From positions 1 through 55,495 of the IMG/VR virus record IMGVR_UViG_3300043449_001017: 55,495 nucleotides of DNA; one strand, written 5' to 3'. Below the pieces are notes generated by a model. The model saw nothing but the letters and a program-made list of their open reading frames with translations, was not told the DNA's origin and ran no database searches. This DNA comes from a virus. Numbering within the stretch: position 1 is the stretch's first letter; each line of letters begins with the position of its first letter. The position numbers and the translations under genes are program-made. This document shows, piece by piece, positions 13,919-20,593 of the stretch.

Positions 13919-14398
13919 ATGTTTAACGGAACCCTTACCGGCAACATCGGCCGCGACCCTGACTTCAGCACCACTCAAACCGGGCAGATGGTGTCGAAGT
14001 TTTCGGTGGCGGTCCGCCAGCCGAAGAAGCAGGGCCAGGACCAGCCCGCTTTCTGGGTGAAGGTGGAATGCTGGGGCAAGACGGCCGAGTACGCAGCCAA
14101 CTACCTAAAGAAGGGCAACTCGGTGTGCGTGACCGGCCAGGTGTCGGAGGAAAGCTGGAACGACAAGACCACCGGCGAGCTGAAAAAGGCCGTGGTGATC
14201 CGCAACGCCAACATCGAGAGCTGGCAGTCTCGTGATGATGGCGGCCAGCAGCAGCCTGTGACCCAGCAGTCCTATGCGCAGGCCAGTCAGCGCATGGCAC
14301 CTCCCGTTCAGCAGCAACAGGTGATCAACACCGCTGCGCAGACTGTGGCGCAGAACTTCGGCGGCCAGGTGATCGACGACGGGGATATTCCGTTCTGA
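13919..14398 (+). CDS. ssb: Single-stranded DNA-binding protein
   Basis: A 159-residue bacterial-type SSB. The OB fold covers about residues 1-105 (MFNGTLTGNIGRDPDF, FWVKVECWGKTAEYAANYLK, VCVTGQVSEESW). A Gln-rich linker follows and the protein ends in the acidic tip DDGDIPF, the docking site for SSB-interacting proteins. Completes the exo-RecT-SSB recombination set. Confidence 0.95.
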   Translation: MFNGTLTGNIGRDPDFSTTQTGQMVSKFSVAVRQPKKQGQDQPAFWVKVECWGKTAEYAANYLKKGNSVCVTGQVSEESWNDKTTGELKKAVVIRNANIESWQSRDDGGQQQPVTQQSYAQASQRMAPPVQQQQVINTAAQTVAQNFGGQVIDDGDIPF

Positions 14399-14450
14399 TC
14401 ATCCACGGGCCCGGCTTCGGTCGGGCCTCGAACCTTTGAACCTTGGAGAC

Positions 14451-14933
14451 ATGCTGACTTTCAGAAGCCTTGAACTTGATCGCGAAGTAAAAATCGAGGA
14501 GGTCCACGACTTGGACCTCGACGCCTGTCGGCGGCTGCACGTCGAGCTGACGATGGCAGTGCAGGGCGTAGACGACTCGATCAAGGAGGCCTTCCGGCTC
14601 GAGTCTGACGCGAGCGTGCCGTTTGATCGGGACTGGATGCACCGGGCCCGGAAGAAGCGCCGGATCATGCTGTCCTTCGCCACCGAGGCAAAGCGCCGGC
14701 TGCTGAAACTGGAGGGTGTTGACGGCACTGAACTGCGCCAGAAACGCACGCTGCTGGAGGCGCAGCGAAACAAGTTCCTGGGCATGCGCCACGAACAGTT
14801 GCGGACGCTGCTGCGCGAGGAACTGGGCCCTGGTGTGCTCGAGGAGGTCGAAGCAGAAGCTCACGAACTTGCCGAGGCGGAGTTCAGGAGCTGGCTGCAG
14901 GACCACGGCTACGAGCAGCTGTATGTGACGTGA
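14451..14933 (+). CDS. Hypothetical alpha-helical protein (160 aa)
   Basis: ATG at 14451 with GGAG four bases upstream; the in-frame TTG at 14436 is less likely. The protein is charged and helical (ARKKRRIMLSFATEAKRRLL; VLEEVEAEAHELAEAEFRSW), with probable coiled coils. No family recognised. Its place after ssb suggests an early role. Confidence 0.6.
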   Translation: MLTFRSLELDREVKIEEVHDLDLDACRRLHVELTMAVQGVDDSIKEAFRLESDASVPFDRDWMHRARKKRRIMLSFATEAKRRLLKLEGVDGTELRQKRTLLEAQRNKFLGMRHEQLRTLLREELGPGVLEEVEAEAHELAEAEFRSWLQDHGYEQLYVT

Positions 14934-15005
14934 CGAATTGCAACAACAGTCGCCTGCGAGGTCGGCTGGTTGCTTTGATAGGCCAGCCACAACGGAGTTA
15001 CGACC

Positions 15006-15260
15006 TTGCTTGAGTTACTCGCAGCCGCCTCAGCGGGCAGTGTTTTAGGCGCAATTGCGATGGGCAGTCTTGCAAGTCGCGGACTGCGCAGCGACGAGGT
15101 GACCGCGTTCATCGAGATGCAGCTGCAGATCGCATTTCGAGCGGGGTTCATGACGGCAGCGGACATGGTGACCATGAGTGGTCACGATGAGCTGGCCGGT
15201 AAGCTTCGCCGCACGGCCGATGAGGCCCTTGCTAACAACGACAACTTTGCTGATCAATGA
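15006..15260 (+). CDS. Small membrane-anchored hypothetical protein (84 aa)
   Basis: TTG start with GGAG eight bases upstream. Residues 3-25 (ELLAAASAGSVLGAIAMGSL) are a weak membrane segment, followed by a helical soluble part. Overlaps the next gene by ATGA. Function unknown. Confidence 0.5.
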   Translation: MLELLAAASAGSVLGAIAMGSLASRGLRSDEVTAFIEMQLQIAFRAGFMTAADMVTMSGHDELAGKLRRTADEALANNDNFADQ

Positions 15261-15487
15261 CTGGAAATTTTGCAGCTCTCACCGTCTGGGATGAAGGGCA
15301 ACACGGCAGCTATGGACCCGGCATCAGCAGGGCAAAGGAAGGCGAGCGCACCAGGCCGTACACGCTGCTGGTACGGCAAAACACCGCACGTCCGATGAAG
15401 GTGACGCTGCAGGCCCGCACCAAGACCGACGCGATCAAGTTCGCCCGCAATCGCTGGCCTGGTGCTGCGGTGGAGGTGGCGGCCTGA
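15257..15487 (+). CDS. Small hypothetical protein (76 aa)
   Basis: MTGNFAALTVWDEGQHGSYG opens a basic beta-rich protein ending in FARNRWPGAAVEVAA. Coupled to the upstream gene. Function unknown. Confidence 0.5.
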   Translation: MTGNFAALTVWDEGQHGSYGPGISRAKEGERTRPYTLLVRQNTARPMKVTLQARTKTDAIKFARNRWPGAAVEVAA

Positions 15488-15489
15488 GC

Positions 15490-15756
15490 ATGGGCTACTT
15501 CAACTGCAGTACCAGCAAGGAGACCTACTACCTGTCGATGGCTAACCGGCCCAGGCCGGCAAATGCCTCGAGCGTTTACCGGGGCGTCTCACGCAGCACC
15601 GATCCAAAGCTGCCATGGCGGGCGGCGTTGGGCTATCGCGGCGCCCGGTACTACCTGGGCAATCACGCCACAGAGCGTGAGGCGGCGTTGGCCTACAACG
15701 CGGCCGCCCTGCGGATTATTGGCGAACACGCTGTTATCAACGAAATCACCGAATGA
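15490..15756 (+). CDS. Stand-alone AP2-domain DNA-binding protein
   Basis: Residues 28-85 form an AP2/ERF-type domain: VYRGVSRSTDPKLPWRAALG, YRGARYYLGNHATEREAALA and a C-terminal helix. In cyanobacteria and phages AP2 domains usually sit next to an HNH nuclease domain in homing endonucleases; here no nuclease part is present. It may be a relic of such an element or an independent DNA-binding protein. An HNH gene lies 6 kb downstream on the other strand. Confidence 0.8.
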   Translation: MGYFNCSTSKETYYLSMANRPRPANASSVYRGVSRSTDPKLPWRAALGYRGARYYLGNHATEREAALAYNAAALRIIGEHAVINEITE

Positions 15757-15974
15757 CCAATTCCCAACCAACTCCTAATCCAGTCCCAATTAGGAGTTCG
15801 CTGGTGGAGCGAGTGAGCTGCGCCATTGATGGGCGGATCAACCCTGACCAATGGCTGCACCAAGACGCTGCCCGCGCCGCGATCCGCGAGGTGGCGGCGT
15901 GGATGACCAGCAACCCCGATGTTTACTTTCCACCTGCGCTTGTCTTTGCGCTTGAGCGGGAGGCTGAGCGATGA
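15753..15974 (+). CDS. Small cyanobacterial-type hypothetical protein (73 aa)
   Basis: MTNSQPTPNPVPIRSSLVER opens the protein. The PTPNPVPIRSS peptide is encoded by a hairpin-forming element that recurs in the gene at 16117. The body (CAIDGRINPDQWLHQDAARA) is helical. Coupled by ATGA to both neighbours. Function unknown. Confidence 0.55.
   Translation: MTNSQPTPNPVPIRSSLVERVSCAIDGRINPDQWLHQDAARAAIREVAAWMTSNPDVYFPPALVFALEREAER
15770..15798 (+). repeat. In-frame hairpin element, copy 1
   Basis: AACTCCTAAT (15770-15779) and ATTAGGAGTT (15789-15798) form a ten-base stem with a nine-base loop. The element lies inside a coding sequence near its start. A near-identical element is at 16263-16291. 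Confidence 0.75.
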
Positions 15975-16120
15975 GCACCTTCATTGCAATCCTCGCCTTC
16001 TCGATGCTGTTCCTGTTATTCGCCCTGGTCCTGACGGGCTTCGCCCTTAGCACGTTCAGCTTATGGCTGGACTTGAAGGACCAGCTCCAGGAGCGCCGCA
16101 AGCGGAGGCAAGGGCGATGA
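15971..16120 (+). CDS. Small single-pass membrane protein (49 aa)
   Basis: MSTFIAILAFSMLFLLFALV begins a long hydrophobic segment of about 30 residues, followed by a basic tail ending ERRKRRQGR. ATGA overlaps with both neighbours support it. Tail-anchored in a positive-inside orientation. Function unknown. Confidence 0.55.
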   Translation: MSTFIAILAFSMLFLLFALVLTGFALSTFSLWLDLKDQLQERRKRRQGR

Positions 16121-16611
16121 CACACCCCATCACCCCACCGCCTCCGCACCTGCTCAAGAAGTTCTCGGAACAGGCGAGAGTCAGCAGCCAAAAACGTGGT
16201 ACACCCAACTATCTAAAGACCTTTGCCACCCTTTGCATCGAGTGGGCGATGAACTCCAAGCCAACTCCTAATTCAATCCAAATTAGGAGTTCCGAAATCA
16301 CCCCACCGCCGGAGCTGGTGCAGCAGTGGATGGATGCACCGCATGGGCTTGGCCTTGGCTGCCATCGTGCAAGATCCGTAGCAGATGAAACCTATGCAAA
16401 AAGACTGACCGAGGCCGCCCAATGGGGCGCCGACCAGGAGCTGGAGGCGTGCTGTGAGTGGCTAGATGGTGTTGGCGATCTGACGCTGCAACTCCGCGCC
16501 GCCCGTCGCCCCAAGCCGCCGAGCTTGAAGGAGCAGGCGTTGAAAGCACTGGAAGATGACGACATTGATGTCTACCTAATCCGCCGCGCACTGGAGGCAC
16601 TGCCCGAATGA
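16117..16611 (+). CDS. Modular small protein with WGADQELEACCEW motif (164 aa)
   Basis: Two similar stretches, ITPPPPHLLKKFSEQA near the start and EITPPPELVQQWMDAP near residue 60, suggest internal duplication. The second follows the hairpin-encoded PTPNSIQIRSS. Residues near 110 read AAQWGADQELEACCEW, a motif I associate with Synechococcus/Cyanobium hypothetical proteins. The end ARRPKPPSLKEQALKALEDD is also of that type. Function unknown. Coupled by ATGA to both neighbours. Confidence 0.65.
   Translation: MTHPITPPPPHLLKKFSEQARVSSQKRGTPNYLKTFATLCIEWAMNSKPTPNSIQIRSSEITPPPELVQQWMDAPHGLGLGCHRARSVADETYAKRLTEAAQWGADQELEACCEWLDGVGDLTLQLRAARRPKPPSLKEQALKALEDDDIDVYLIRRALEALPE
16263..16291 (+). repeat. 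In-frame hairpin element, copy 2
   Basis: AACTCCTAATT (16263-16273) and AATTAGGAGTT (16281-16291) form an eleven-base stem with a seven-base loop. With copy 1 it shares a roughly 30-base unit that encodes PTPN-x3-IRSS in both genes. The reading frame is kept, as in protein-coding palindromic repeats known from other bacteria. Confidence 0.75.
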
Positions 16612-16943
16612 CTGGCCCGACCCCCACCGACTGGCGAGCGCTGTGCGCCCGCATGGCTGATGAGCTGGATCATTACCGCCAGCTCCTAATGGATGATCGC
16701 CGCGAGACTCATGCGCTGGCGTCTGAAGCCCGCGCCGCCCTAGCCCAGCCCGAGCGGCAGTGGCCAACGGATGAGGAGATCGACAAAGTTCTTTTTCAAG
16801 CCTTCACCGAATACATGGAGCAAGAAAGCCCGTTTGGTGGTCCTACTAATCAACGGCAGCTTGACCGCGCAAAGGCCCGCGCCGTCCTTGCCCGCTGGGG
16901 CCGCCCCGCCAGCGAGCCGGTGCCGCAGCAGGAGGCTGAGTGA
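16608..16943 (+). CDS. Modular small protein, WRALC head and PQQEAE tail (111 aa)
   Basis: MTGPTPTDWRALCARMADEL resembles the start of the gene at 17151, and both end EPVPQQEAE with nearly identical DNA (16909-16943 and 17336-17372). The middle, including EARAALAQPERQWPTDEEID, is of a type I associate with marine and freshwater Synechococcus. The two look like recombined paralogues. Function unknown. Confidence 0.65.
   Translation: MTGPTPTDWRALCARMADELDHYRQLLMDDRRETHALASEARAALAQPERQWPTDEEIDKVLFQAFTEYMEQESPFGGPTNQRQLDRAKARAVLARWGRPASEPVPQQEAE
16909..16943 (+). repeat. Shared 3'-end module, copy 1
   Basis: About 35 bases encoding the SEPVPQQEAE tail and stop. Nearly identical to 17336-17372; the differences are confined to the first few bases. 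The copies mark the common 3' ends of two paralogous genes. Confidence 0.75.
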
Positions 16944-17011
16944 TGATTACCATCATCGTTGCGTTCATTGCAGTTTTCCTCATCGGCTTATTCGTAGGCA
17001 GCCTGCGATGA
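16943..17011 (+). CDS. Tiny membrane peptide (22 aa)
   Basis: MITIIVAFIAVFLIGLFVGS then LR and stop. Almost wholly hydrophobic. Its start and stop overlap both neighbours by three or four bases (TGATG and ATGA), which is the main support for calling it. Confidence 0.4.
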   Translation: MITIIVAFIAVFLIGLFVGSLR

Positions 17012-17154
17012 CGAGATGGTTTTCTATCCGCAAAGCTGAGTTTGACAAGACATTCTTTGTCGGCTTTGGCTTTGGCGGAGACATTCCGAAGATTGAACTC
17101 GCTGTAATTGTCGTTATCGGACCTCGTGTAATCTGCCTCGGACCCCACAAATGA
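17008..17154 (+). CDS. Tiny hypothetical protein (48 aa)
   Basis: MTRWFSIRKAEFDKTFFVGF, then GFGGDIPKIELAVIVVIG. ATGA overlaps on both sides. Function unknown. Confidence 0.45.
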   Translation: MTRWFSIRKAEFDKTFFVGFGFGGDIPKIELAVIVVIGPRVICLGPHK

Positions 17155-17372
17155 CTGACCTCTCCCCCGCCGACTGGCGAGCACTGTGCGCTGAGCTTGT
17201 TGATTCCTTGGAAGAGTGGCTAAGTTGCAATTCTATTGGTGGTATTTCACTTGACGATGGCACAGATGCTGAATTGATTAACCGCGCCCGCGCCGCCCTG
17301 GCCCAGCCCGAGCCGCAAGGGCCGACGGGCCGCCCCGCCGTCGAGCCGGTGCCGCAGCAGGAGGCTGAGTGA
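17151..17372 (+). CDS. Modular small protein, WRALC head and PQQEAE tail (73 aa)
   Basis: MTDLSPADWRALCAELVDSL, a short variable middle, then RARAALAQPEPQGPTG and EPVPQQEAE. Head and tail match the gene at 16608, while the middle differs. Function unknown. Coupled by ATGA upstream and TGATG downstream. Confidence 0.65.
   Translation: MTDLSPADWRALCAELVDSLEEWLSCNSIGGISLDDGTDAELINRARAALAQPEPQGPTGRPAVEPVPQQEAE
17336..17372 (+). repeat. Shared 3'-end module, copy 2
   Basis: Partner of 16909-16943. A shorter relative (GGAGGCTGAGCGATGAG) closes the gene ending at 15974, so the module may have been used a third time. Confidence 0.7.
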
Positions 17373-17584
17373 TGGCTGAGCTATCGAAAGAGGCGCAGGC
17401 GGTGTTAAGCGCCTGCGCCAAATATCCCTTGCACGGTGACCGCATAGCCGAAACGCTGATGCACGGTGCGCTCCCCGCCGCCCTCCGCGCTGCTGCGGAT
17501 CACATTGATCACGACTGGTCGGCGTTCAACTGCATCGATTCCCTCTACGAAATCGCCGCCGAGCTGGAGGGCCTTCATGGCTAA
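17372..17584 (+). CDS. Small cyanobacterial-type hypothetical protein (70 aa)
   Basis: MAELSKEAQAVLSACAKYPL, then ALPAALRAAADHIDHDW and YEIAAELEGLHG. The LS-x-AQAVL...AALRAAAD...IAAELEGL pattern recurs in Synechococcus/Cyanobium proteins of unknown function. Overlaps the upstream stop (TGATG). Confidence 0.6.
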   Translation: MAELSKEAQAVLSACAKYPLHGDRIAETLMHGALPAALRAAADHIDHDWSAFNCIDSLYEIAAELEGLHG

Positions 17585-17605
17585 CCCTCTCCACTTAGAA
17601 GGCAG

Positions 17606-18076
17606 ATGGTCGCTGTAACTCTGGCCTGGCACGAGTACGCCATGGCGTCTGAAATCGGACGACTCCGGCAGCTTGCATCGGTTCGCCATGGTCGCCGCGA
17701 TCAGCACGGATTCGAGGGCCTCGGGTGGTCAGAGCACATCGAAGGTGCCTGTGGCGAACTGGCCGTAGCCAAACATCTAAATGTCTACTGGGACGGCAGC
17801 GTCGACACCTTCAAGGCTGATGATCTCCCCCACCTGCAGGTTCGCACTCGAAGCCTGCACCACTACGACCTCCTCGTGAGGCCGCAAGATAGTGACGAGG
17901 CCATTTGGGTTCACGTCACCGGCCGATGCCCCGTCTACCGCGTGCATGGCTGGCTCTATGGCCACGAAGCGAAGAAGCCTTGCTGGCTTCAAGCTGTTGG
18001 TGGTCGACCTCCGGCCTATTTTGTGCCGCAAGCAGCTCTCCATTCCATCGATGACCTCCCCAACCTGGATCTGTAA
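17606..18076 (+). CDS. Conserved phage hypothetical protein (156 aa)
   Basis: MVAVTLAWHEYAMASEIGRL, then GACGELAVAKHLNVYWDGSV, then LPHLQVRTRSLHHYDLLVRP. The GA-GE-A-AK followed by D...QVRT resembles the E...D...E-x-K order of a restriction-nuclease-like fold, seen in a widespread phage family of unknown function. Nuclease activity is an inference. AAGG precedes the start. Confidence 0.6.
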   Translation: MVAVTLAWHEYAMASEIGRLRQLASVRHGRRDQHGFEGLGWSEHIEGACGELAVAKHLNVYWDGSVDTFKADDLPHLQVRTRSLHHYDLLVRPQDSDEAIWVHVTGRCPVYRVHGWLYGHEAKKPCWLQAVGGRPPAYFVPQAALHSIDDLPNLDL

Positions 18077-18254
18077 TTCTTGCGCCCGCGACCTGTGCGG
18101 GTTTTACATCGACGGCCGCTGGGTCGGCCCAGCCAAGCACGTCGCCACCTATCACATGGGCGAATGCAGCGTGTGCGGCGTCACTGACGCTGTCACCGAG
18201 CCCCGCGATCACGGTGGCATGGTGAAAGGCTGGGAGAAGATCGCCCGCCGCTGA
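18051..18254 (+). CDS. Small zinc-ribbon-like protein (67 aa)
   Basis: MTSPTWICNSCARDLCGFYI, then HMGECSVCGVTDAVTEPRDH. Paired C-x2-C motifs about 25 residues apart fit a zinc ribbon. It overlaps the previous gene by 26 bases and ends exactly against a convergent minus-strand gene. Function unknown. Confidence 0.6.
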   Translation: MTSPTWICNSCARDLCGFYIDGRWVGPAKHVATYHMGECSVCGVTDAVTEPRDHGGMVKGWEKIARR

Positions 18255-18491
18255 TCAGTCCAACAGCTGGCGGGCCATCTCTTCAAAGCGAGGATCGATG
18301 CCGTTTTCCTTGCTCATCAGTTCCAGCTCCAGCCTGGCGATTTCGTGGGTGGCTTGCTGGAGCTGGTGCTGGAGGCGGCAGCACAGCCGATACAGCATGG
18401 CTGTCCTGGGATCTTCCTTTCTGGCCATCAGCTCAACCTGCAGCGAGTCTTCTGGCGACATGTCAGCCCGCAGCCATTGTCCAAATTCCAT
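18255..18491 (-). CDS. Small coiled-coil protein on the opposite strand (78 aa)
   Basis: MEFGQWLRADMSPEDSLQVE, then a helix with a heptad pattern (LQHQLQQATHEIARLELELM). It is the only minus-strand gene I support between 11.9 and 21.7 kb. It is divergent from the HTH/zinc protein at 18524 across a 32-base gap. A regulator pair is possible; no family is recognised. Confidence 0.5.
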   Translation of the reverse strand: MEFGQWLRADMSPEDSLQVELMARKEDPRTAMLYRLCCRLQHQLQQATHEIARLELELMSKENGIDPRFEEMARQLLD

Positions 18492-18523
18492 TTTGATTTA
18501 GGGCAGTCCCGCTCACCTTATCC

Positions 18524-18850
18524 ATGCCTCGACTTGACGACGACACTCTCGTGTGGATCACAGCATTCGGCCATAAGCCGAGCTATTCCAAGATCGCCAG
18601 CAAGATAGGCCGGCCGGCTCAGACGGTGTATGACGTGCTGGTAGGCAAAACAAACGCGGCTCGCCTGGCCAAGTTGCAGAAGCAGACGTACTGCGTGAAC
18701 TGCCGGAACTTCGATGCAGAAAAAGGCGAGTGCCTCTACGGCTTTCCAGACCTCGACCTGCATGGGCCGGCATTCGCCAGGGACTGCTCGATGTACGAAC
18801 GTGACGAATTGCAACAAGCTTCGTCGGCGTCGGTCGTTTCAGCGGCATGA
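18524..18850 (+). CDS. HTH and Cys-cluster protein, candidate regulator (108 aa)
   Basis: Residues 18-50 (PSYSKIASKIGRPAQTVYDV) read as a helix-turn-helix. A Cys cluster follows: CVNCRNFDAEKGEC and later FARDCSMYE, likely a zinc site. This layout occurs in small phage DNA-binding proteins. It faces a divergent small gene, an arrangement suited to autoregulation. It is one of two candidates for a lysogeny switch regulator. Confidence 0.55.
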   Translation: MPRLDDDTLVWITAFGHKPSYSKIASKIGRPAQTVYDVLVGKTNAARLAKLQKQTYCVNCRNFDAEKGECLYGFPDLDLHGPAFARDCSMYERDELQQASSASVVSAA

Positions 18851-18996
18851 TGACCCCGTCACCACTTCACCCGATGGCACGACTCCTTTTGCTTTTGATC
18901 CCGGTCGTCACAATTGCGGCGATCGTCCATGACCACGCAGCCTCCTGCAAGGTGGCACACCACCCCGTTGCCGGGCGCATGCCCGTTTGCGAATGA
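18847..18996 (+). CDS. Small exported or membrane protein (49 aa)
   Basis: MMTPSPLHPMARLLLLLIPV then VTIAAIVHDHAASCKV: a hydrophobic segment followed by a short Cys-containing tail. The ATG overlaps the upstream stop and the stop overlaps the next start. Function unknown. Confidence 0.45.
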   Translation: MMTPSPLHPMARLLLLLIPVVTIAAIVHDHAASCKVAHHPVAGRMPVCE

Positions 18997-19160
18997 CTGC
19001 TCCCAACACCATTGAATTCCGCGAGGCAGATCAGACCGAGATGCTGCGCCTCGACAGCGAAGGCTTTCACTACAAAGGCCAAGTCATTGAGGACGCAGGC
19101 GAAGCCTATCGCTTGTTTCGGGAGTGGCTGGCCAAACAGAACGAGACCACCAATGACTGA
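18993..19160 (+). CDS. Tiny hypothetical protein (55 aa)
   Basis: MTAPNTIEFREADQTEMLRL, then YKGQVIEDAGEAYRLFREWL. Acidic and helical. Overlaps both neighbours (ATGA upstream, eight bases downstream). Function unknown. Confidence 0.5.
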   Translation: MTAPNTIEFREADQTEMLRLDSEGFHYKGQVIEDAGEAYRLFREWLAKQNETTND

Positions 19161-19311
19161 ACGCAACTACCACTTCACCATCCCGCAATCGAACGTGTTC
19201 GATTACGTGAAAGCTGCCAGCTTCACTGAGGCCAAGGCAAAAGCTTTTGAGGAGTACGGCCCTTTTTATGGGCAGATCGAATGGCTCGATGCTGATCGGC
19301 AAGAGCCATGA
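19153..19311 (+). CDS. Tiny hypothetical protein (52 aa)
   Basis: MTERNYHFTIPQSNVFDYVK, then AKAFEEYGPFYGQIEWLD. A compact alpha/beta sequence. Overlaps both neighbours. Function unknown. Confidence 0.5.
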   Translation: MTERNYHFTIPQSNVFDYVKAASFTEAKAKAFEEYGPFYGQIEWLDADRQEP

Positions 19312-19523
19312 TCGAGATCACTTCTGATTTTGGCCGGATTGGCGAGCTCCGATGGATGAACACAAACCAGGAATTCTGGTTTGAGATTGCTCCAAGGCGT
19401 GGAGAGGTATTGCCTACCACCTTCCCGGCCTGGTGGGGCTGCGCCTGGTTTGGCCGTCCACCGGAGCATTACTGCCGCCGGATCGACACCGTCGTTGATG
19501 GTTTGGGCCGTGCCCTGTCCTGA
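19308..19523 (+). CDS. Small aromatic-rich hypothetical protein (71 aa)
   Basis: MIEITSDFGRIGELRWMNTN, then FPAWWGCAWFGRPPEHYC. Trp-rich in its second half. ATGA overlap upstream; overlaps the next gene by 26 bases. Function unknown. Confidence 0.5.
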   Translation: MIEITSDFGRIGELRWMNTNQEFWFEIAPRRGEVLPTTFPAWWGCAWFGRPPEHYCRRIDTVVDGLGRALS

Positions 19524-19773
19524 CGATCTGCGGGCTGCTCTGGGGCCCTGGGCCACATTGCGCGACGACCTCGACTGGCGCGAGTGTCCTGACGATGTCT
19601 GGCAGCAGCTGCTGGTGCAGGCGCCCAAGTTGGCGGCCATCAGTCGCTACTGGTTCGAGAGAGGCCTCCACCGCGCCATCGACGAGATGGAACGCAAGAT
19701 CGACGGCAAGCCCATGTGGGTCACCCGAGACGAACTGATCAAACACCTCAAGACTATTCATGCACCCAAGTGA
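19498..19773 (+). CDS. Small hypothetical protein (91 aa)
   Basis: ATG at 19498 (MVWAVPCPDDLRAALGPWAT); a GTG at 19510 is an alternative start. Helical, with a DVWQQLLVQAPKLAAISRYW segment. Overlaps the alpha-CTD-like gene by 14 bases. Function unknown. Confidence 0.5.
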   Translation: MVWAVPCPDDLRAALGPWATLRDDLDWRECPDDVWQQLLVQAPKLAAISRYWFERGLHRAIDEMERKIDGKPMWVTRDELIKHLKTIHAPK

Positions 19774-20149
19774 AGACGATTTCAGGCTGATCCCTGAGAC
19801 CTCCCGCTACCTAAAAACACGCACCATCAACTGCCTGCTTCGTGGTGGCTTTTTTACCGCCGAGCAGATCATGATGGGCTCCACAGCCGATTTTCTGAAG
19901 ATCAACGGCTTTGGCTACCAGTCCCTCCAGGAAGTCGCGGAATGGCGCGACGCTCTCATGGCGCAAGACCCTGAGCTCTTTAACGAGACTCTGGCAAGCG
20001 TGATGCAAGCCATGGACAAGACTGAATCGGTGATGACCGAGAGGCTTGCCAGGGCCGCCATGGCTCACATCTGGGGCAAGATTGCCACAGGCGCTTTCAC
20101 TGCTGCTCGCGTGCGCCAGATGCTCATCGATCCTTCGCAAGACCCATGA
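19760..20149 (+). CDS. RNA polymerase alpha-CTD-like helix-hairpin-helix protein
   Basis: Residues 13-65 (SRYLKTRTINCLLRGGFFTA, then STADFLKINGFGYQSLQEVA) match the C-terminal domain of the RNA polymerase alpha subunit: an L-x-x-R-x-x-N-x-L-x-x-x-G opening, a GFG-x-x-SL hairpin, and an acidic helix. The remainder is helical. Alpha-CTD contacts UP elements and activators, so this phage protein may redirect host transcription or simply bind DNA. Length 129 residues. Coupled by ATGA to a tiny membrane gene. Confidence 0.65.
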   Translation: MHPSEDDFRLIPETSRYLKTRTINCLLRGGFFTAEQIMMGSTADFLKINGFGYQSLQEVAEWRDALMAQDPELFNETLASVMQAMDKTESVMTERLARAAMAHIWGKIATGAFTAARVRQMLIDPSQDP

Positions 20150-20235
20150 CGCTCTCCACTGCTCTCTACCTGGCTGGTGCCTACTGGCTGATTTGCATCG
20201 CCTTTCTCTGCCTCTGCAAGAAGATCCTTCCATGA
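20146..20235 (+). CDS. Tiny membrane peptide (29 aa)
   Basis: MTLSTALYLAGAYWLICIAF, then LCLCKKILP. One hydrophobic segment with Cys residues and a basic end. ATGA overlaps on both sides. Confidence 0.45.
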   Translation: MTLSTALYLAGAYWLICIAFLCLCKKILP

Positions 20236-20405
20236 CCACTCGCGGCAATTTTTACCGGGTGCAGCTGGTTTATTCAGACGGCCACCGGGAGCAGAAACAG
20301 ATCTGGGGCAACGGCTCCACCAATGCGCACTGGATCGCTTCACAGCTGCATCCTGACGCTCAAGTGAGCGTGCTCAGCATTGTCGCGGAGTACGACGCCG
20401 AATGA
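20232..20405 (+). CDS. Tiny hypothetical protein (57 aa)
   Basis: MTTRGNFYRVQLVYSDGHRE, then WIASQLHPDAQVSVLSIV. Alpha/beta-like. ATGA overlaps on both sides. Function unknown. Confidence 0.5.
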   Translation: MTTRGNFYRVQLVYSDGHREQKQIWGNGSTNAHWIASQLHPDAQVSVLSIVAEYDAE

Positions 20406-20593
20406 TCCACTCTGAACAGGTCCGGTACACAGGCCAAAACCACCCTTGCTATGGGGTCCAGCCACAAGACCGGGGCCTTGGTCTCATCTTCCTGCCGTGG
20501 TGCTTTGACGGCAACTATGTGACGTGGGGTCCGGCCTATGAGACCCATTCCGAGGCTCTTGCTCACGCTCGCGATCTTGCATCATGGAACTGA
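20402..20593 (+). CDS. Small hypothetical protein (63 aa)
   Basis: MIHSEQVRYTGQNHPCYGVQ, then LPWCFDGNYVTWGPAYETHS. Aromatic-rich. Its 3' end overlaps the kinase gene by ten bases. Function unknown. Confidence 0.5.
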   Translation: MIHSEQVRYTGQNHPCYGVQPQDRGLGLIFLPWCFDGNYVTWGPAYETHSEALAHARDLASWN

